NCBI GenBank assembly: GCA_036250195.1
Contig: JAVHZZ010000004.1
Coordinates: 163,162,869 to 163,226,868, forward strand
Source: Mixophyes australis
Lineage: Eukaryota > Chordata > Amphibia > Anura > Limnodynastidae
Reading direction: 5' to 3'
Length of the DNA stretch: 64,000 bases
Part shown: positions 23,661-34,579 of the stretch, piece by piece
Position numbering within the stretch: the first letter of the stretch is position 1
Layout of the letters: each line of letters opens with the position of its first letter
Translations under genes and position numbers: made by a program
The notes under the pieces: generated by a model
Seen by the model: only the letters and a program-made list of their open reading frames with translations
Told to the model about the DNA's origin: nothing
Databases searched by the model: none

Positions 23661-24992
23661 GGGCTCATTAACATTGACAATATCCCTGCACCTGTGGTAC
23701 ATTTGGTCTGTACTATGTTCAGATCAAATCAAGTGTGCAAGGGATATAGCTACCCTAGTATATAATTTCCATTTAAAGATATAACAGTATTTCTGCACAA
23801 CTTAAATAACAATGCAGAATGTTAACAGAAAACTACTCAGTCAAGCCCTGTATTATTTTTTTAAATATTCTTAATGGAATTTAACATAATTAAGGCAAAA
23901 AAGAGAAAAGCACATGGTAAATATAGGTACAACCACCAGAGTAAGGAAGCAAAATAACAAAGAAACACAAACCATGTACGAGTATAACATGGAACTACAA
24001 CATGTTAACATGTTATTGGAAATGGTGTGACTCACTAACTTTCCTGACAGGCAAAGCAGTCATGCCTGAATCAGAAGCCTACCATATAATACAACCACCA
24101 ACAGAACACACCATTTCTTTCTAGCTTATCCATTAACCACTGAGTAAATAGGTACTTCTCTCATGCCTCTTAAAGCTTGTCGCAGTCATACCACATGTTG
24201 AATTTAAACCAAATAATTAGATCAACCATTTTGTTGGTGCGGTACATATGAACAATAAACAATTTCCATTACCTGAAATAAAGGACTCAAGGCCCAATTT
24301 AGAATTTAAACAAAAATTGCAACATCTGCTTACATGCAAATAATGGGTCTATACCCTTCCGCATCTTAAAATATGTGCAACTTAAAAATTCTAGCATATA
24401 GATTCGTCCAATGCAAAAATTCTGCCATCATCACCACCAACTGGGAAACTTACAACAGACCTATGGGACACACAATGATATGCCTCCTAAAAGGTGTATC
24501 TTCAAGATACTCATAAGTCAAAATTGGACTCTTGGGCTTATGGTTGAATTGAGTCTCAGTGTGTCTACTGAACTTAACTTGCACATGATGCCTGCACTAG
24601 TATTAGAAATGCTCAGCTCAAAATATGGGTGCAAGCTGCATACATGCATAGTGCAACAAGTTTTTTACATAAACATCATTACATTTGCGCCATGTAAAAA
24701 TCGGTCAACTCTAAAGCAGGCTCGTTGTGTGTTTTTTCTTGTATTCCTTCACAGACGTGTTCCCATACAAATCCAGGCAAGGGCTGTGTGCCACTACCTT
24801 TCATGACACAGGTACCAAAATTAGACTTGTTATAAAAGTGTGAATACAGCTCTCTATAAAAATGAGTGCTATAAATAAATTATAGCTACATTTAACAGTA
24901 TGTGAGAAAAAGGCGGCAATTACCTAAAGTATTTACGTAAATGTTACCAGAACACTTTATGAAAATAAGAAACAAGGCACATCAGCACTCAC
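23661..24992. other. SEPHS1 intron, nothing recognised
   Basis: AT-rich intron up to the splice donor of the first coding exon. No element was identified. Confidence 0.5.
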
Positions 24993-25185
24993 CCAGTCTC
25001 GGCATAACCGCCCCCAGAAACTGTTCATCTTCCTGGAAGTGATTCTCCTGCAAGGACTCCAACAGTTTTTGCAAAACATCTTGAGGAACCTTGCAACCGG
25101 TGCCTTTGAGCTCTGCAAAACGAGTCAGGCGGAAGCTTTTGTCAAGCTCATAACTCTCTGGATTGAAGGACTCCCGGACAGACAT
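24993..25185 (-). CDS. SEPHS1: SEPHS1 first coding exon (residues 1-64 plus one base)
   Basis: The minus-strand ATG at 25185 opens [20 protein letters not shown], then [20 protein letters not shown] and [24 protein letters not shown], followed by donor CTGG|GTGAGT. This is the N-terminus of SEPHS1. Residue 29 is Thr (GTGCK) where SEPHS2 has selenocysteine and bacterial SelD Cys or Sec; Lys32, needed by the active enzyme, is retained. Thr29 identifies the non-selenoprotein paralogue. A likely acceptor (ACGGACTAG after a pyrimidine-rich tract) places the exon start near 25258, giving a 73-nt 5' UTR in this exon. SEPHS1 is cytosolic or nuclear and its biochemical role is still debated. Confidence 0.97.
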
Positions 25186-25258
25186 GTTTTGCAGTTAGAT
25201 TGATTTCCCAGTTTGTGTTGTTAAATGAACAAGTCTATTGGCTCCTTTTTGCATGAAC

Positions 25259-26776
25259 CTAGTCCGTGTAAAGAATAGAGAAAAAAAATGGTTTAAGTAC
25301 CGATTTCTTTATAAGCTAACAATCTGGATCTATAAGGGGATGTCCACTTTAACCCCCCCCCCTCATAATACATACATGTTCTGTGCGTACATTACAAAAA
25401 AAATAGGTGCTTCTAGTGATATACTTCCCTACTAACACCACACACTGCTCTTTCCACCAATATATTACAACATTGTTTAATATTGCACAAATGTGTGGTG
25501 CACACTCATTCCTATACCATGTAATGTGAGCAGTACGTACAGCACCTTTGTGCGAAATAGGACAACATGGTCAGCTCTTGATGGAAGAGTTCAGTGTTGG
25601 TTAGAAAAAGAAAGGTCTCAAATTCGGATCCATAAAAAGCAAATGAGTGTAATCAGAAATATGGAACTCAAGTAAATGAGTAATAAAGTAATGAATACTA
25701 TTTTGTTTTAACCAATTAAAATGTTACTATGAACCAACTAGCTCCTTGCATTTTATCTCAAATTGAATATTGTATTTAGGTTGATGATAATAATTAGCAC
25801 AAAGGTTTCTAGAGAGAAAATAGTTTTAAAAGAATGAACATTAGTGTATCGGTAAATAGTTTTTTTTTTAATGCAATTGATTTCTCCAATTCCATTATCT
25901 ACAGTGCAATCCTGTGTCATGTGTACAGATTGGTGGGGGTGGGCGATAAAGAGAATATTTGGACATCATACCATTGAGTCTGTTAATTTGGGATGACATT
26001 ATAGGGTGCAGTCAAATGTCCAGCAATCTCCAGTGTCATCTTAAAGAAATCAGGAGTGGTACTCAAGTTATGGGCCCTCTCTCCCCAATAGCTTTCCAAT
26101 ACCTGATAACCCATTGAAATACCCATCTTTTTAATATGCACTGCAGACCATTTTAAGCCATGCTACTTACTGTTCTATTTTTAAACATACATTTTCATAA
26201 GAAGGTACAGCAAACCCTCACCTTAAGTACTATCATTTATACTTGAGGTTTAAATCAACTAAACAGCAGGACCATCTCCCAAAGTTCATTGGAATATGTG
26301 GCAAGCTCCTCACTCCCAAAATTACTTTTCCACTTGCCAAAATTATACTTGATCATTGAGATCGAGAAGTTGACCCATCTTACAGCTCTGGGCCCAAAGC
26401 AACTGAACTAAAATTCCCCTATTATAATCTGCCTATTTTATTGGTCAATAATCACATTGGCAAATGTAATGGTTGATGGGGCTGTTACGTGAAAGACATT
26501 TATTTGGTCCAACCACCGAATGACTGGATCTGGCAACTGCATAAGTACTTATGCCAAGTAAAGTCTTCACCCTAGAACCAAATCAAATGACTTCACTCCA
26601 TACATATTGCATTTTAGAGCACTGTAGAATAGACTTTATTGGACAATTGGCAAAGAGATCGTTTTAGTTTGATACTTATTGTACAAAAAAATATTTTATC
26701 ATTTCTTTTTTTTTTTTACTATTGATTTATAACAAATATACAAGTTCTAATCAATAAAAGCTGCATTACCACCTAA
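25259..26776. other. SEPHS1 intron 1, nothing recognised
   Basis: No exon, RNA gene or repeat family was identified apart from T- and C-rich short runs. Confidence 0.5.
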
Positions 26777-27010
26777 GTCGGTGATGAGCAAACCTATGCA
26801 ATTCGAGGGTCGCATGGTGCAGCTCTCTAAACTTCAAAAGGCCCTCACATTACCCTTAAGCTCAGTAATAACTTAATACATTAAATCAAAGAAATTGACA
26901 CTTTTCCGTAATAACATATCAGCAGGCATTTTAATTAAGTGTTACAAGCTAATCTGACAATAAAGCAGGAAGGAGCCGACAGCCACAGGTGAAGGGATCT
27001 TCAATATTTT
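26777..27010. repeat. dispersed repeat, copy 2 of 2 (hAT-like end)
   Basis: It starts GTCGGTGATGAGCAAACC, like a hAT terminal repeat, and shares several ordered blocks with 16137-16360 (CCTCACATTACCCTTAAGCT, CATATCAGCAGGCATTTTAA, AGTGTTACAAGCTA). No right terminal repeat was found. Confidence 0.55.
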
Positions 27011-29090
27011 ATTACTGGACAAAATGTCTAATTTTACACCATATTTATTAAAAAAAAAATTAACTACTGTAGCATATAGCATACATCACACCATACAGGG
27101 CAAAGCCAAGTCAATGAATTAGAATGTGGGGCAGACTCATACAGAGTAATGACAGCATTTATAATAAATTTATATGCGAATTTATAAAATTGTCACAAGT
27201 TTTCTTGTAGGAGATATGTCTTGTTGGATATTTGTATTTTCACTTTGGTCTTAAAAGTTACCAGCAGTATGAAATTAAAATTTAGTCCAGTATCCAGTAA
27301 TAAATTGCATCCAAACATTCTGAATAAATGATTCGCAAATGTCATCTCATGTCAGAAATGCTGAAAATTAGTTTTTGTCAGATTTCTGCTGTAAATCCTT
27401 TATGCCATCTAATTTTCACAATCAATATATGCACATTAATAGGAGTTGAGGAAACAGCTGCTGCAGTATTGCACTCTTTTAAGATCTACCATAATGATAG
27501 AGTGATTTTGATGACATTCTACTGAAATTCAACACAAATGTCACAAAATATCTAAGCAGGACCCCCAGTTCCATAAAATGCATAGATAGATACATGACCC
27601 TTTGTGCATTAACATGCTGTCCTAAAAGCGCACTGCCAAAAATAAAAAAGCACAAACTGAATGAATAGCAATGCCAGCTAGACCCTCCCAATTTCTCGTA
27701 CTGTAAGAAACAGATTAAGAGGCAAAAACAAAACAGAAAGAGGAGTATAAAGAATAATTCCATTTCTAAAAAAAGAGAATGGAAAGAATGCAAGATTGTA
27801 TGTTGTGATGAGAAGAATACTGCTCATATCATGAGGATGAGGGTCTAGAATCAAAAACATTTCAGGCGTTGCCATTAATGCAGCAAAACGCAAACAGGCC
27901 ATTATTGTGTGCAAAAGCTTGCCTGTGTGGGCACACGCAACAGCAGTGTTACCTGCAATACTTCTGGAAACTGCACACTGCCAGGTCTACTGAATCAAAC
28001 GCAACTAGTCAATGACAAAGCAGATGCTACAATTCCTTACTAAACTATTTACCATTTTAAAACAGAGACACAGTACCATGCCAATATGAACATTTAGAGA
28101 AGAAAGGTTTAGCATTAACCATAGCAAAGGATACAGTCTTAGATGGCTATCCACATTGCAAAAAGACAGTCAACATGTGGGGGATCTGTAGGCTTCACAC
28201 TATTTTGTTATACCAACTAAATCCACCTATTTCAACTGCTCAATTCTCTGTCGAATTAATCACCCATTTTTCAGCTATAGTTCAATTAATGCTGTAGTGA
28301 ACTACTCATACAAAAACAAATAAAATATTTAAATATATAAGATTAGCACAACTAATTCTATAAAATATATGAAATATTTTATTTTACAACATTTCTTGCC
28401 CCCAAATTAAACATCAATAGTAGATGTTCATTTCCTCAGTACTTGTGACCTTATGCTAACCCCAAACAAGGTTATCCCAGGTCAGAAGACCCATAAAAAT
28501 AGACTGTCTATGACAACCACGAGTGATCTACATCCCAGGGCACGTCTATAGAGAAGATATTTAGAAAAGTTACAATAAAAGCACTATTGTAAACGCAACA
28601 TTTCTTAAGGAATAAATATCAAGTCTAAATCACTTCAAAGCTCATTGGAGCAAGGCAAGGACAAAGGAAATAAAACATCTGGATACATCTACAAAGAAGG
28701 AAGCAAACGATTAATTACACTTTAAGGAATATGGCTATTAATCGAGCTGGTTATAGAAAGGGTTAAATGCAGTTAATACATGGAGACCAGACTTATAAGA
28801 GTGGTGACATAAAATGCTATTTTGCGGACTTATATGTAAATGATGGCGCTAAAGCTGCAATAGCTACAATATAAGTCTGCAAAATGTGGACTATGGTTAA
28901 AGGGGATGTCACCCAATGAGCAGAGAACTTGCTGTGTCTGGCAGACACGCTTATAGAGATGCTGAGTGTACGCTGTGTCATGTTAGTAACATATGTGTGT
29001 ACAAGGTGTGCACTGGCTCCTACAGATGCTGCATGCCGGGAGCCTGCATGCAGTATATACCATACACTTTATGGAGGAAGACAATATAGC
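27011..29090. other. SEPHS1 intron 1, short inverted repeat near 28815-28880
   Basis: A small inverted pair (TTTTGCGGACTTATAT and ATATAAGTCTGCAAAAT) frames about 60 bp at 28817-28880. Nothing else was recognised. Confidence 0.45.
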
Positions 29091-29099
29091 GTATGCTCT

Positions 29100-29560
29100 A
29101 TTCATTTGTTGTGGCTCTGGGCCCCAGGCCCCGGGCTGCTCCCTCCTCCCAACCCGTCTTAAAGGCGCAGGGAGACACCAGGTCGGCCGGACAGCCATGC
29201 CCCGTCTCCCAGGCCTTCGGTGCAGGCAGGCGGGAGAGAAGATGTCGGCAGTTGGCTTACATTAACCCCGCCGCTGCCAGTCCTTACGGCCCTTAAGGCG
29301 GCCCGGCCTGCTCCCCACCCTCGGCGGCTCACCAGCCGGACACACGGATCACGAGAGGCGGTGACGCGGCTCTACTCACCGGATCTATATTCTTATTTAA
29401 CGGTTCCCCTTTAAGCGGCGGTGGCGGGCGCCCTCCCCTGTGATTCCTCCGCTCCTCCTCCCTCCCCCTCACTTACCGGCTCTCCATCCGCCTCCCTCCG
29501 CAGGCTCCCGCACACCCACAATGCACCGCGCGGCCTGAGCCCTGCACACAACACGCACAC
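29100..29560 (-). promoter_or_regulatory. SEPHS1: CpG-island promoter of SEPHS1 with candidate first exons
   Basis: This is the most GC- and CpG-rich single-copy-looking stretch of the left half, about 4 kb upstream of the SEPHS1 start codon and in the right orientation. Two good minus-strand donors follow possible untranslated first exons: GATCCG|GTGAGT (junction 29380/29379) and GAGCCG|GTAAGT (junction 29477/29476). A third, weaker GGCTG|GTGAGC lies near 29330. Both strong donors end in CCG. No TATA box is evident, as usual for such promoters. The exact transcription start is not visible. Confidence 0.7.
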
Positions 29561-29637
29561 ACTCACTTATGCTTTATTATAGCATTCAGCGTATAAAGGA
29601 GTGAATATAATGCTCGTAGGCGAAGGTGAATGGTACA

Positions 29638-29638
29638 C

Positions 29639-29679
<41 letters not shown>
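29638..29679. repeat. (TA)n microsatellite
   Basis: About 40 bp of uninterrupted TA dinucleotides. Confidence 0.95.
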
Positions 29680-29680
<1 letters not shown>

Positions 29681-29897
29681 ATTGTACACAGCAACCTTCA
29701 TACATGCGTTACTTACCAGAGATCACCCACCAGCATTTCATACTGTACCCAGTATACATACGAAGAATCACACAGCTGTTAACAGTTACTACTTTCCAGG
29801 CAGATTTATAGATTTACAATTTTGTCCCTGATATACTTAGGTCCCTATTTTTTAATACTAGCTAGTTGTATATTACTTGTTCTCATTGCAAATTTGC

Positions 29898-29903
29898 TAT
29901 ATA

Positions 29904-29996
<93 letters not shown>

Positions 29997-29997
29997 T
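29898..29997. repeat. (TA)n followed by (CA)n microsatellite
   Basis: About 80 bp of TA with a TGTG interruption near its start, running directly into about 20 bp of CA. Confidence 0.95.
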
Positions 29998-30262
29998 GCG
30001 TAGCATAAGTATTTTAGATATAATAAAATTATTTAACAGCCCCAATGGACAGTCCATATCAGGAAGGCAGTGCCCACAAATGTGTACTTAGAACCTATGT
30101 TTTTACAACACAATTACAGGTTTCCACTATCAAAACACCATACAAACATATACAGTACAAACATATACAGTTGTACTTATCTTCACTAAAACTGCTCTCT
30201 ACTATAACTGTCTATGTTCCTTATTTTGTAACACACTCACTTCACATTGCAGCATACCATTG

Positions 30263-30680
30263 TAAGGCCAGACATCAAGATGCCAGGAATAAGAGCCAAA
30301 GAACCAACTATTCATGATTTTCACATATATCAGCCCCCTTTCTCATTGAGTGAAAGATGCTTACTGGTACTCAGTTGTCCCCAGGACTTCTCACTTAGTA
30401 GAAGAGGCCTTTCAATGCTCTGACTCTAGCACAAAAAGTATATTGAATACACCAATTGGCAATAAACAGAGGTACTCCCACAATTAACAGTGTCAAGGTT
30501 TAACTTGGAGAGATGGTCCTGTGCAAAAATGTAATCCAAGAGAGAGAGAGTGAGTCTGGAGCAGAGGTCACGGCAGGCTGCAGTCAGAAGAATAGCCAAA
30601 ATCAAGTGCTAAGGTCAGGGCAAGCAGCGGTTAAAGAAGGGTCAATATCCTAGACAGTGGTTAGGGCAGGTGTTGGGATT
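30263..30680 (+). repeat. unclassified interspersed repeat, copy A
   Basis: It is similar in order and content to 53425-53860 (blocks such as GTACTCAGTTGTCCCCAGGA, GCAAAAATGTAATCCAAGAG, AGGTCAGGGCAAGCAGCG). It has no coding capacity and no ends that I can fix. Phrases of this kind are common in frog LTR-derived repeats, but the class is not established. Confidence 0.6.
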
Positions 30681-30789
30681 CTGCTTCTGTTATCTGTTTC
30701 TATTGCTATTTCCCTGTGTGTGAGAGCTGTTTGCTTTCAATCAGTTTGATCTGCAATATACATGTGCTACCTGCATGTGTTAGGATTCT

Positions 30790-30991
30790 GGGGCCTGATT
30801 CATTAAGGATCTTAACTTGAGAAACTTCTTATTTCAGTCTCCTGGACAAAACCATGTTACAATGCAAGGGGTGCAAATTAGTATTCTGTTTTGCACATAA
30901 GTTAAATACTGACTTTTTTCATGTAGCACACATGTCTAGGAGACTGAAATAAGAAGTTTCTCAAGTTAATATCCTTAATGAATCAGGCCCC
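30790..30991. repeat. palindromic MITE (GGGGCCTGATTCATTAAGGA ends)
   Basis: The two ends are inverted copies of about 48 bp: GGGGCCTGATTCATTAAGGA and, after a short step, CTTGAGAAACTTCTTATTTC. The interior has GTTTTGCACATAAGTTAAAT, shared with the adjacent element. It separates two copies of a roughly 100-bp sequence (CCCTGTGTGTGAGAGCTGTT-like, near 30710 and 31015), so it may have inserted into a tandem duplication. Confidence 0.85.
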
Positions 30992-31111
30992 TGTTGTTTA
31001 ATGTCAGGATGTATTTCTCTGTGTATGAGAGTTCTTTGTTTTCAGTTAGGCTGAACTGCATTGCAGGTTTGTTACCTGCATTATCCTGATTGGTTGCTTG
31101 CAGTATGCAAG

Positions 31112-31383
31112 GGGTGTTACAATGCAAGGGGTGAAAATTAGTATTCTGTTATGCACATAAGTTAAATACTGACTGTTTTTTCATGTAGCACACAAATATC
31201 AACTTTAGATTTCAGTGTACAAATAAGCTATCAAGTATTTGTGTGCTACATGAAAAAACAGTCAGTATTTAACTTATGTGCAAAACAGAAACCTAATTTG
31301 CACCCCTTGCATAGTAACATGGTTTTGTCCACGAGACTGAAATAAGAAGTTTCTTGAGTTAAGATCCTTAATGAATCAGGCCC
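31112..31383. repeat. related palindromic MITE, left end truncated
   Basis: The right end carries the same TTAATGAATCAGGCCC terminus as the neighbour. The interior is a long inverted repeat with arms containing CACATAAGTTAAATACTGAC and CATGTAGCACACAAATA, meeting near 31210. The left terminal repeat is missing. Confidence 0.8.
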
Positions 31384-34300
31384 ATGATTTTGAACCTGAT
31401 AAATCTGCATATTCTTCTTAACCTGCATCTGATACTCTGCTCTGCATATACTGTTTCTTTTTTTTTATGTTTATTTATTACAGGTCAAAACAGTACAAGT
31501 CAAACAATAGTAGAACCATATCAAGAAATCTTATTTACAGACACAATCAACAGAAGTACGACTTTTAAAAGTAAGCAATAAAAAGTAATCATGTATGTTA
31601 TGACCTGTTAGAGGATAGTCACGGTAAAGGGCAGCGTGGCTAAGACCGTTAAAGAAAAAGGGAAGAATGAAGGACAAAGAAGGTTAATCAAAAGGAAAGC
31701 CATGTGAAAGAAGAGTAACCAACGTCCCGAAACCTTGTCGAAATACTTAGAGGAGTTCTTGAGAATACTAGTCTTGAATTCCATGTGTTGGATGTGCCAA
31801 ATTCTGCTAATGATGGTTTGAAGGGTAGGAGGGATAGATTGTTTCCAGTCAGCAGCAAGTTGACAGGTGGCAGCTGAAACAAAGTGCCGAACAAGATTAT
31901 ATTTTATGATGTGTAACAAAGGGGACACCAAGGGGTAGGACGAAAAATTTAGGCTTTAGTAGAATAAAGAGTTGGAAGACAGCAAAGATTAAGTTCTTGA
32001 TTTCTAGCCAGAAACGTGTGAGCTTTGGGCAACACCACCATAAATGGAGGAACATTCCACCTAAAGAACAGACTCGCCAACATCTTTCGGAGTAGTTAGA
32101 GAGCATCTTTTTAAGCCTTGTTGGACGTAATACCATCGAAACATAATCTACACATTCCTTTTTATTTTCACACAAATTGAACTGGAGGCGGCATTCTCCT
32201 GGATCTCAGCCTAGTTATTTTCATCCAGGCCTCTCCTAAAACCTGCGTATTAGAGAGAGCGCTCTGAATATAAAGTGAATTCAGGCCAGCTGTGAATATC
32301 TGACACAGACGCAGCGTTTCGACAGTTGATATGGGTCGTAAGATAAGGTGGTGTCTAACTCTGCTATTGAAAATTCGCAACTGTAAATATTGCTAATTTT
32401 TTTTTGCTGGGAATAAAAAATTTAGATTGGATGGTGGAGAATAGGGGGAAAATATCATGAATCAGATAATTCAGAAATCTAATTCCACTCGCCTCTCATG
32501 GGCAGAACATGGATGGAACCAGACCAGGGGGAAATTCCAAAGAGTTAAAGAGTGGAATCACTGGGGAAGTTTGAGGGGACAAGCCATATGTTCGGGAAGC
32601 ATAATCCCATACTGTCAAAGAGTAAGAAACAATGGGGTGAGACTAAGCTCTCTTCGGGTGATGAGCCTGTGGCAGCCAGAGGAGGTAGGCAGAAGAGAGC
32701 AATCCCAGACTTTCAACCTCAAGGAGGACCCATACTCCCGAGGGGCAAGGGTTGCTCCACAAGATGCATTGAGCAATCTGAGCAGTTCAATTAAAATTAG
32801 GAATGCCCAGTCCACCAACCTAGGAGGACCTCTGTAGAATCCAGAGCCGTACCCGTGGGTGCTTACCCGCCTATATAATTCCTAAGATATAGTATTGTAG
32901 GAATTTGAAGACGGGGGAATGCGAATAGGGAGTTTCTGGAAGAGATATAAAAGTCTTAGAAGGATGTTATTTTAGTGGCATTGATTCGGCCTATGCAACA
33001 AATTAAGTTGTGGGACTATGAAGCAAGGTCTAACTTGATTTTGTCATAGTAGGTAGGAGGAAGTTTGCTTGATAAAGCTGATGATAGCGTTTTGTTATGA
33101 ACAATTGCCGATTAAAAATGGAATATCTGTTTTAAATTTTGTCCGCTCTAGGAATATAAATGTCTAAGACTTCTGCTTTCTCTGGGCTAATTTTATGTTC
33201 TGAGAAATGACCGTACAAATCAAGTTCAGCCAGAAGGGCGAGGGGATTAAGTGGATTTGCCATAGTCAATAAAACATCATCCACATACAGAGCCAATTAG
33301 TGCTTCTTCGTGCCCACTCAACTACCGGATATCTCTCTGTTAGCTTGTATCCTGGCTTCTAATGGTCCTATGATGAGTTAAAATAAGCAGATAGAGGTCA
33401 CGTACAATTGGTGATCCGCATGGTGGTCAGGTTAGACCATTAGTAGATATGAATGCAGAAGGGGTGGCAATATAATGCTGAAATCCCCCTCAAGAAATTA
33501 CCAGAGAAGCCCACTGACCCAAGCATCCAATAAATAAACGGCCAGAATGTTTGGTCAAATGCTTTTTCGGCATCTAATGCCAGGATCAAGGAAGGTATTT
33601 TACCATCTTGAATGGAGTGGATCAGATTGATAGTCCTGGTGTTGCTTGGGGATAAATCCCACCTGGTCAGGATGGATAAAGGACAGCAGGAGGGGATTTA
33701 ATCTGTTAGTCAATATTTTAGCAAAGAGCTTTAAATCAACGTTGAGAAAATGAATCGGCCTATAACTAGAGCATTGCGTATAATTTCTGGATTTCAGGAT
33801 CACCGTTATTTTTGCTAAAATGGTAGCTAAATCGAAGGAGGCCCCCTCTAGTACTTTATTATAGAAATCTTCCAAATAAGGACAAGGACCTCTGCAAATT
33901 TCTTAGCATATTTGGCAGTGAAGCCATTAGGACCAGGGGCGGATGAGCTCTTAATAGCTTTTATAGCTGCTAGGGTCTTGTCTTGTGTGATGTAAGAGGA
34001 GAGTTGAGGCGGGGTAAGTTTAAGAAGGAAAGGGCCAGCTAGATAGTTTCTAAAACCTCCAAGGTTAGGTCCTCTCGTGGTGGCCCAGGCAGGTTATATA
34101 AGGAAGCATAAAACTCCCGAAATTCAGTTACAAATTCAATGGGATCATAAGTGATAGATTTAGAGGGTTTTTTCTGGATTTTGTAAATCAGGCCAAGGGC
34201 TCGTTTTTGCTGTTGCTTTCGAGCTAACATAGAATCCACTTAAAGCCTTATCATAGAGGCACTGCTGAAGCTTCTGCATGTTAGAGGCTGCTCTATGAGA

Positions 34301-34579
34301 AAGTAGAGAATTTAACTAGCCCTTGAGAATCTTAATCTGGGAATGCCAGTTATTATGTTTGTGTTGATCCAATAATGCTCAGATTTGTTGTTCAAGGGAG
34401 GTCATCTGTGGTTGCTATTTGCTTTTTCTGAGGTGGCACTAATGAGTTGTCTACATACAGTGGCTTTATGGGCTTCCCATATGATTCCTGGTGCTATATC
34501 TGGTGACGAATTCTCTGTAAAATAATAAGAGATCGCCATTTTGGTTCCAGAGAAAGCTGTCGCATTCGAGTGATCCAAT

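Noticed and set aside
24993..25185. SEPHS2 (selenoprotein) as the identity of the host gene
   Set aside because: The codon at position 29 encodes Thr, with no in-frame TGA; the rest matches SEPHS1.
29601..30091. Small frames with Tyr-Ile repeats
   Set aside because: They are translations of TA microsatellites.
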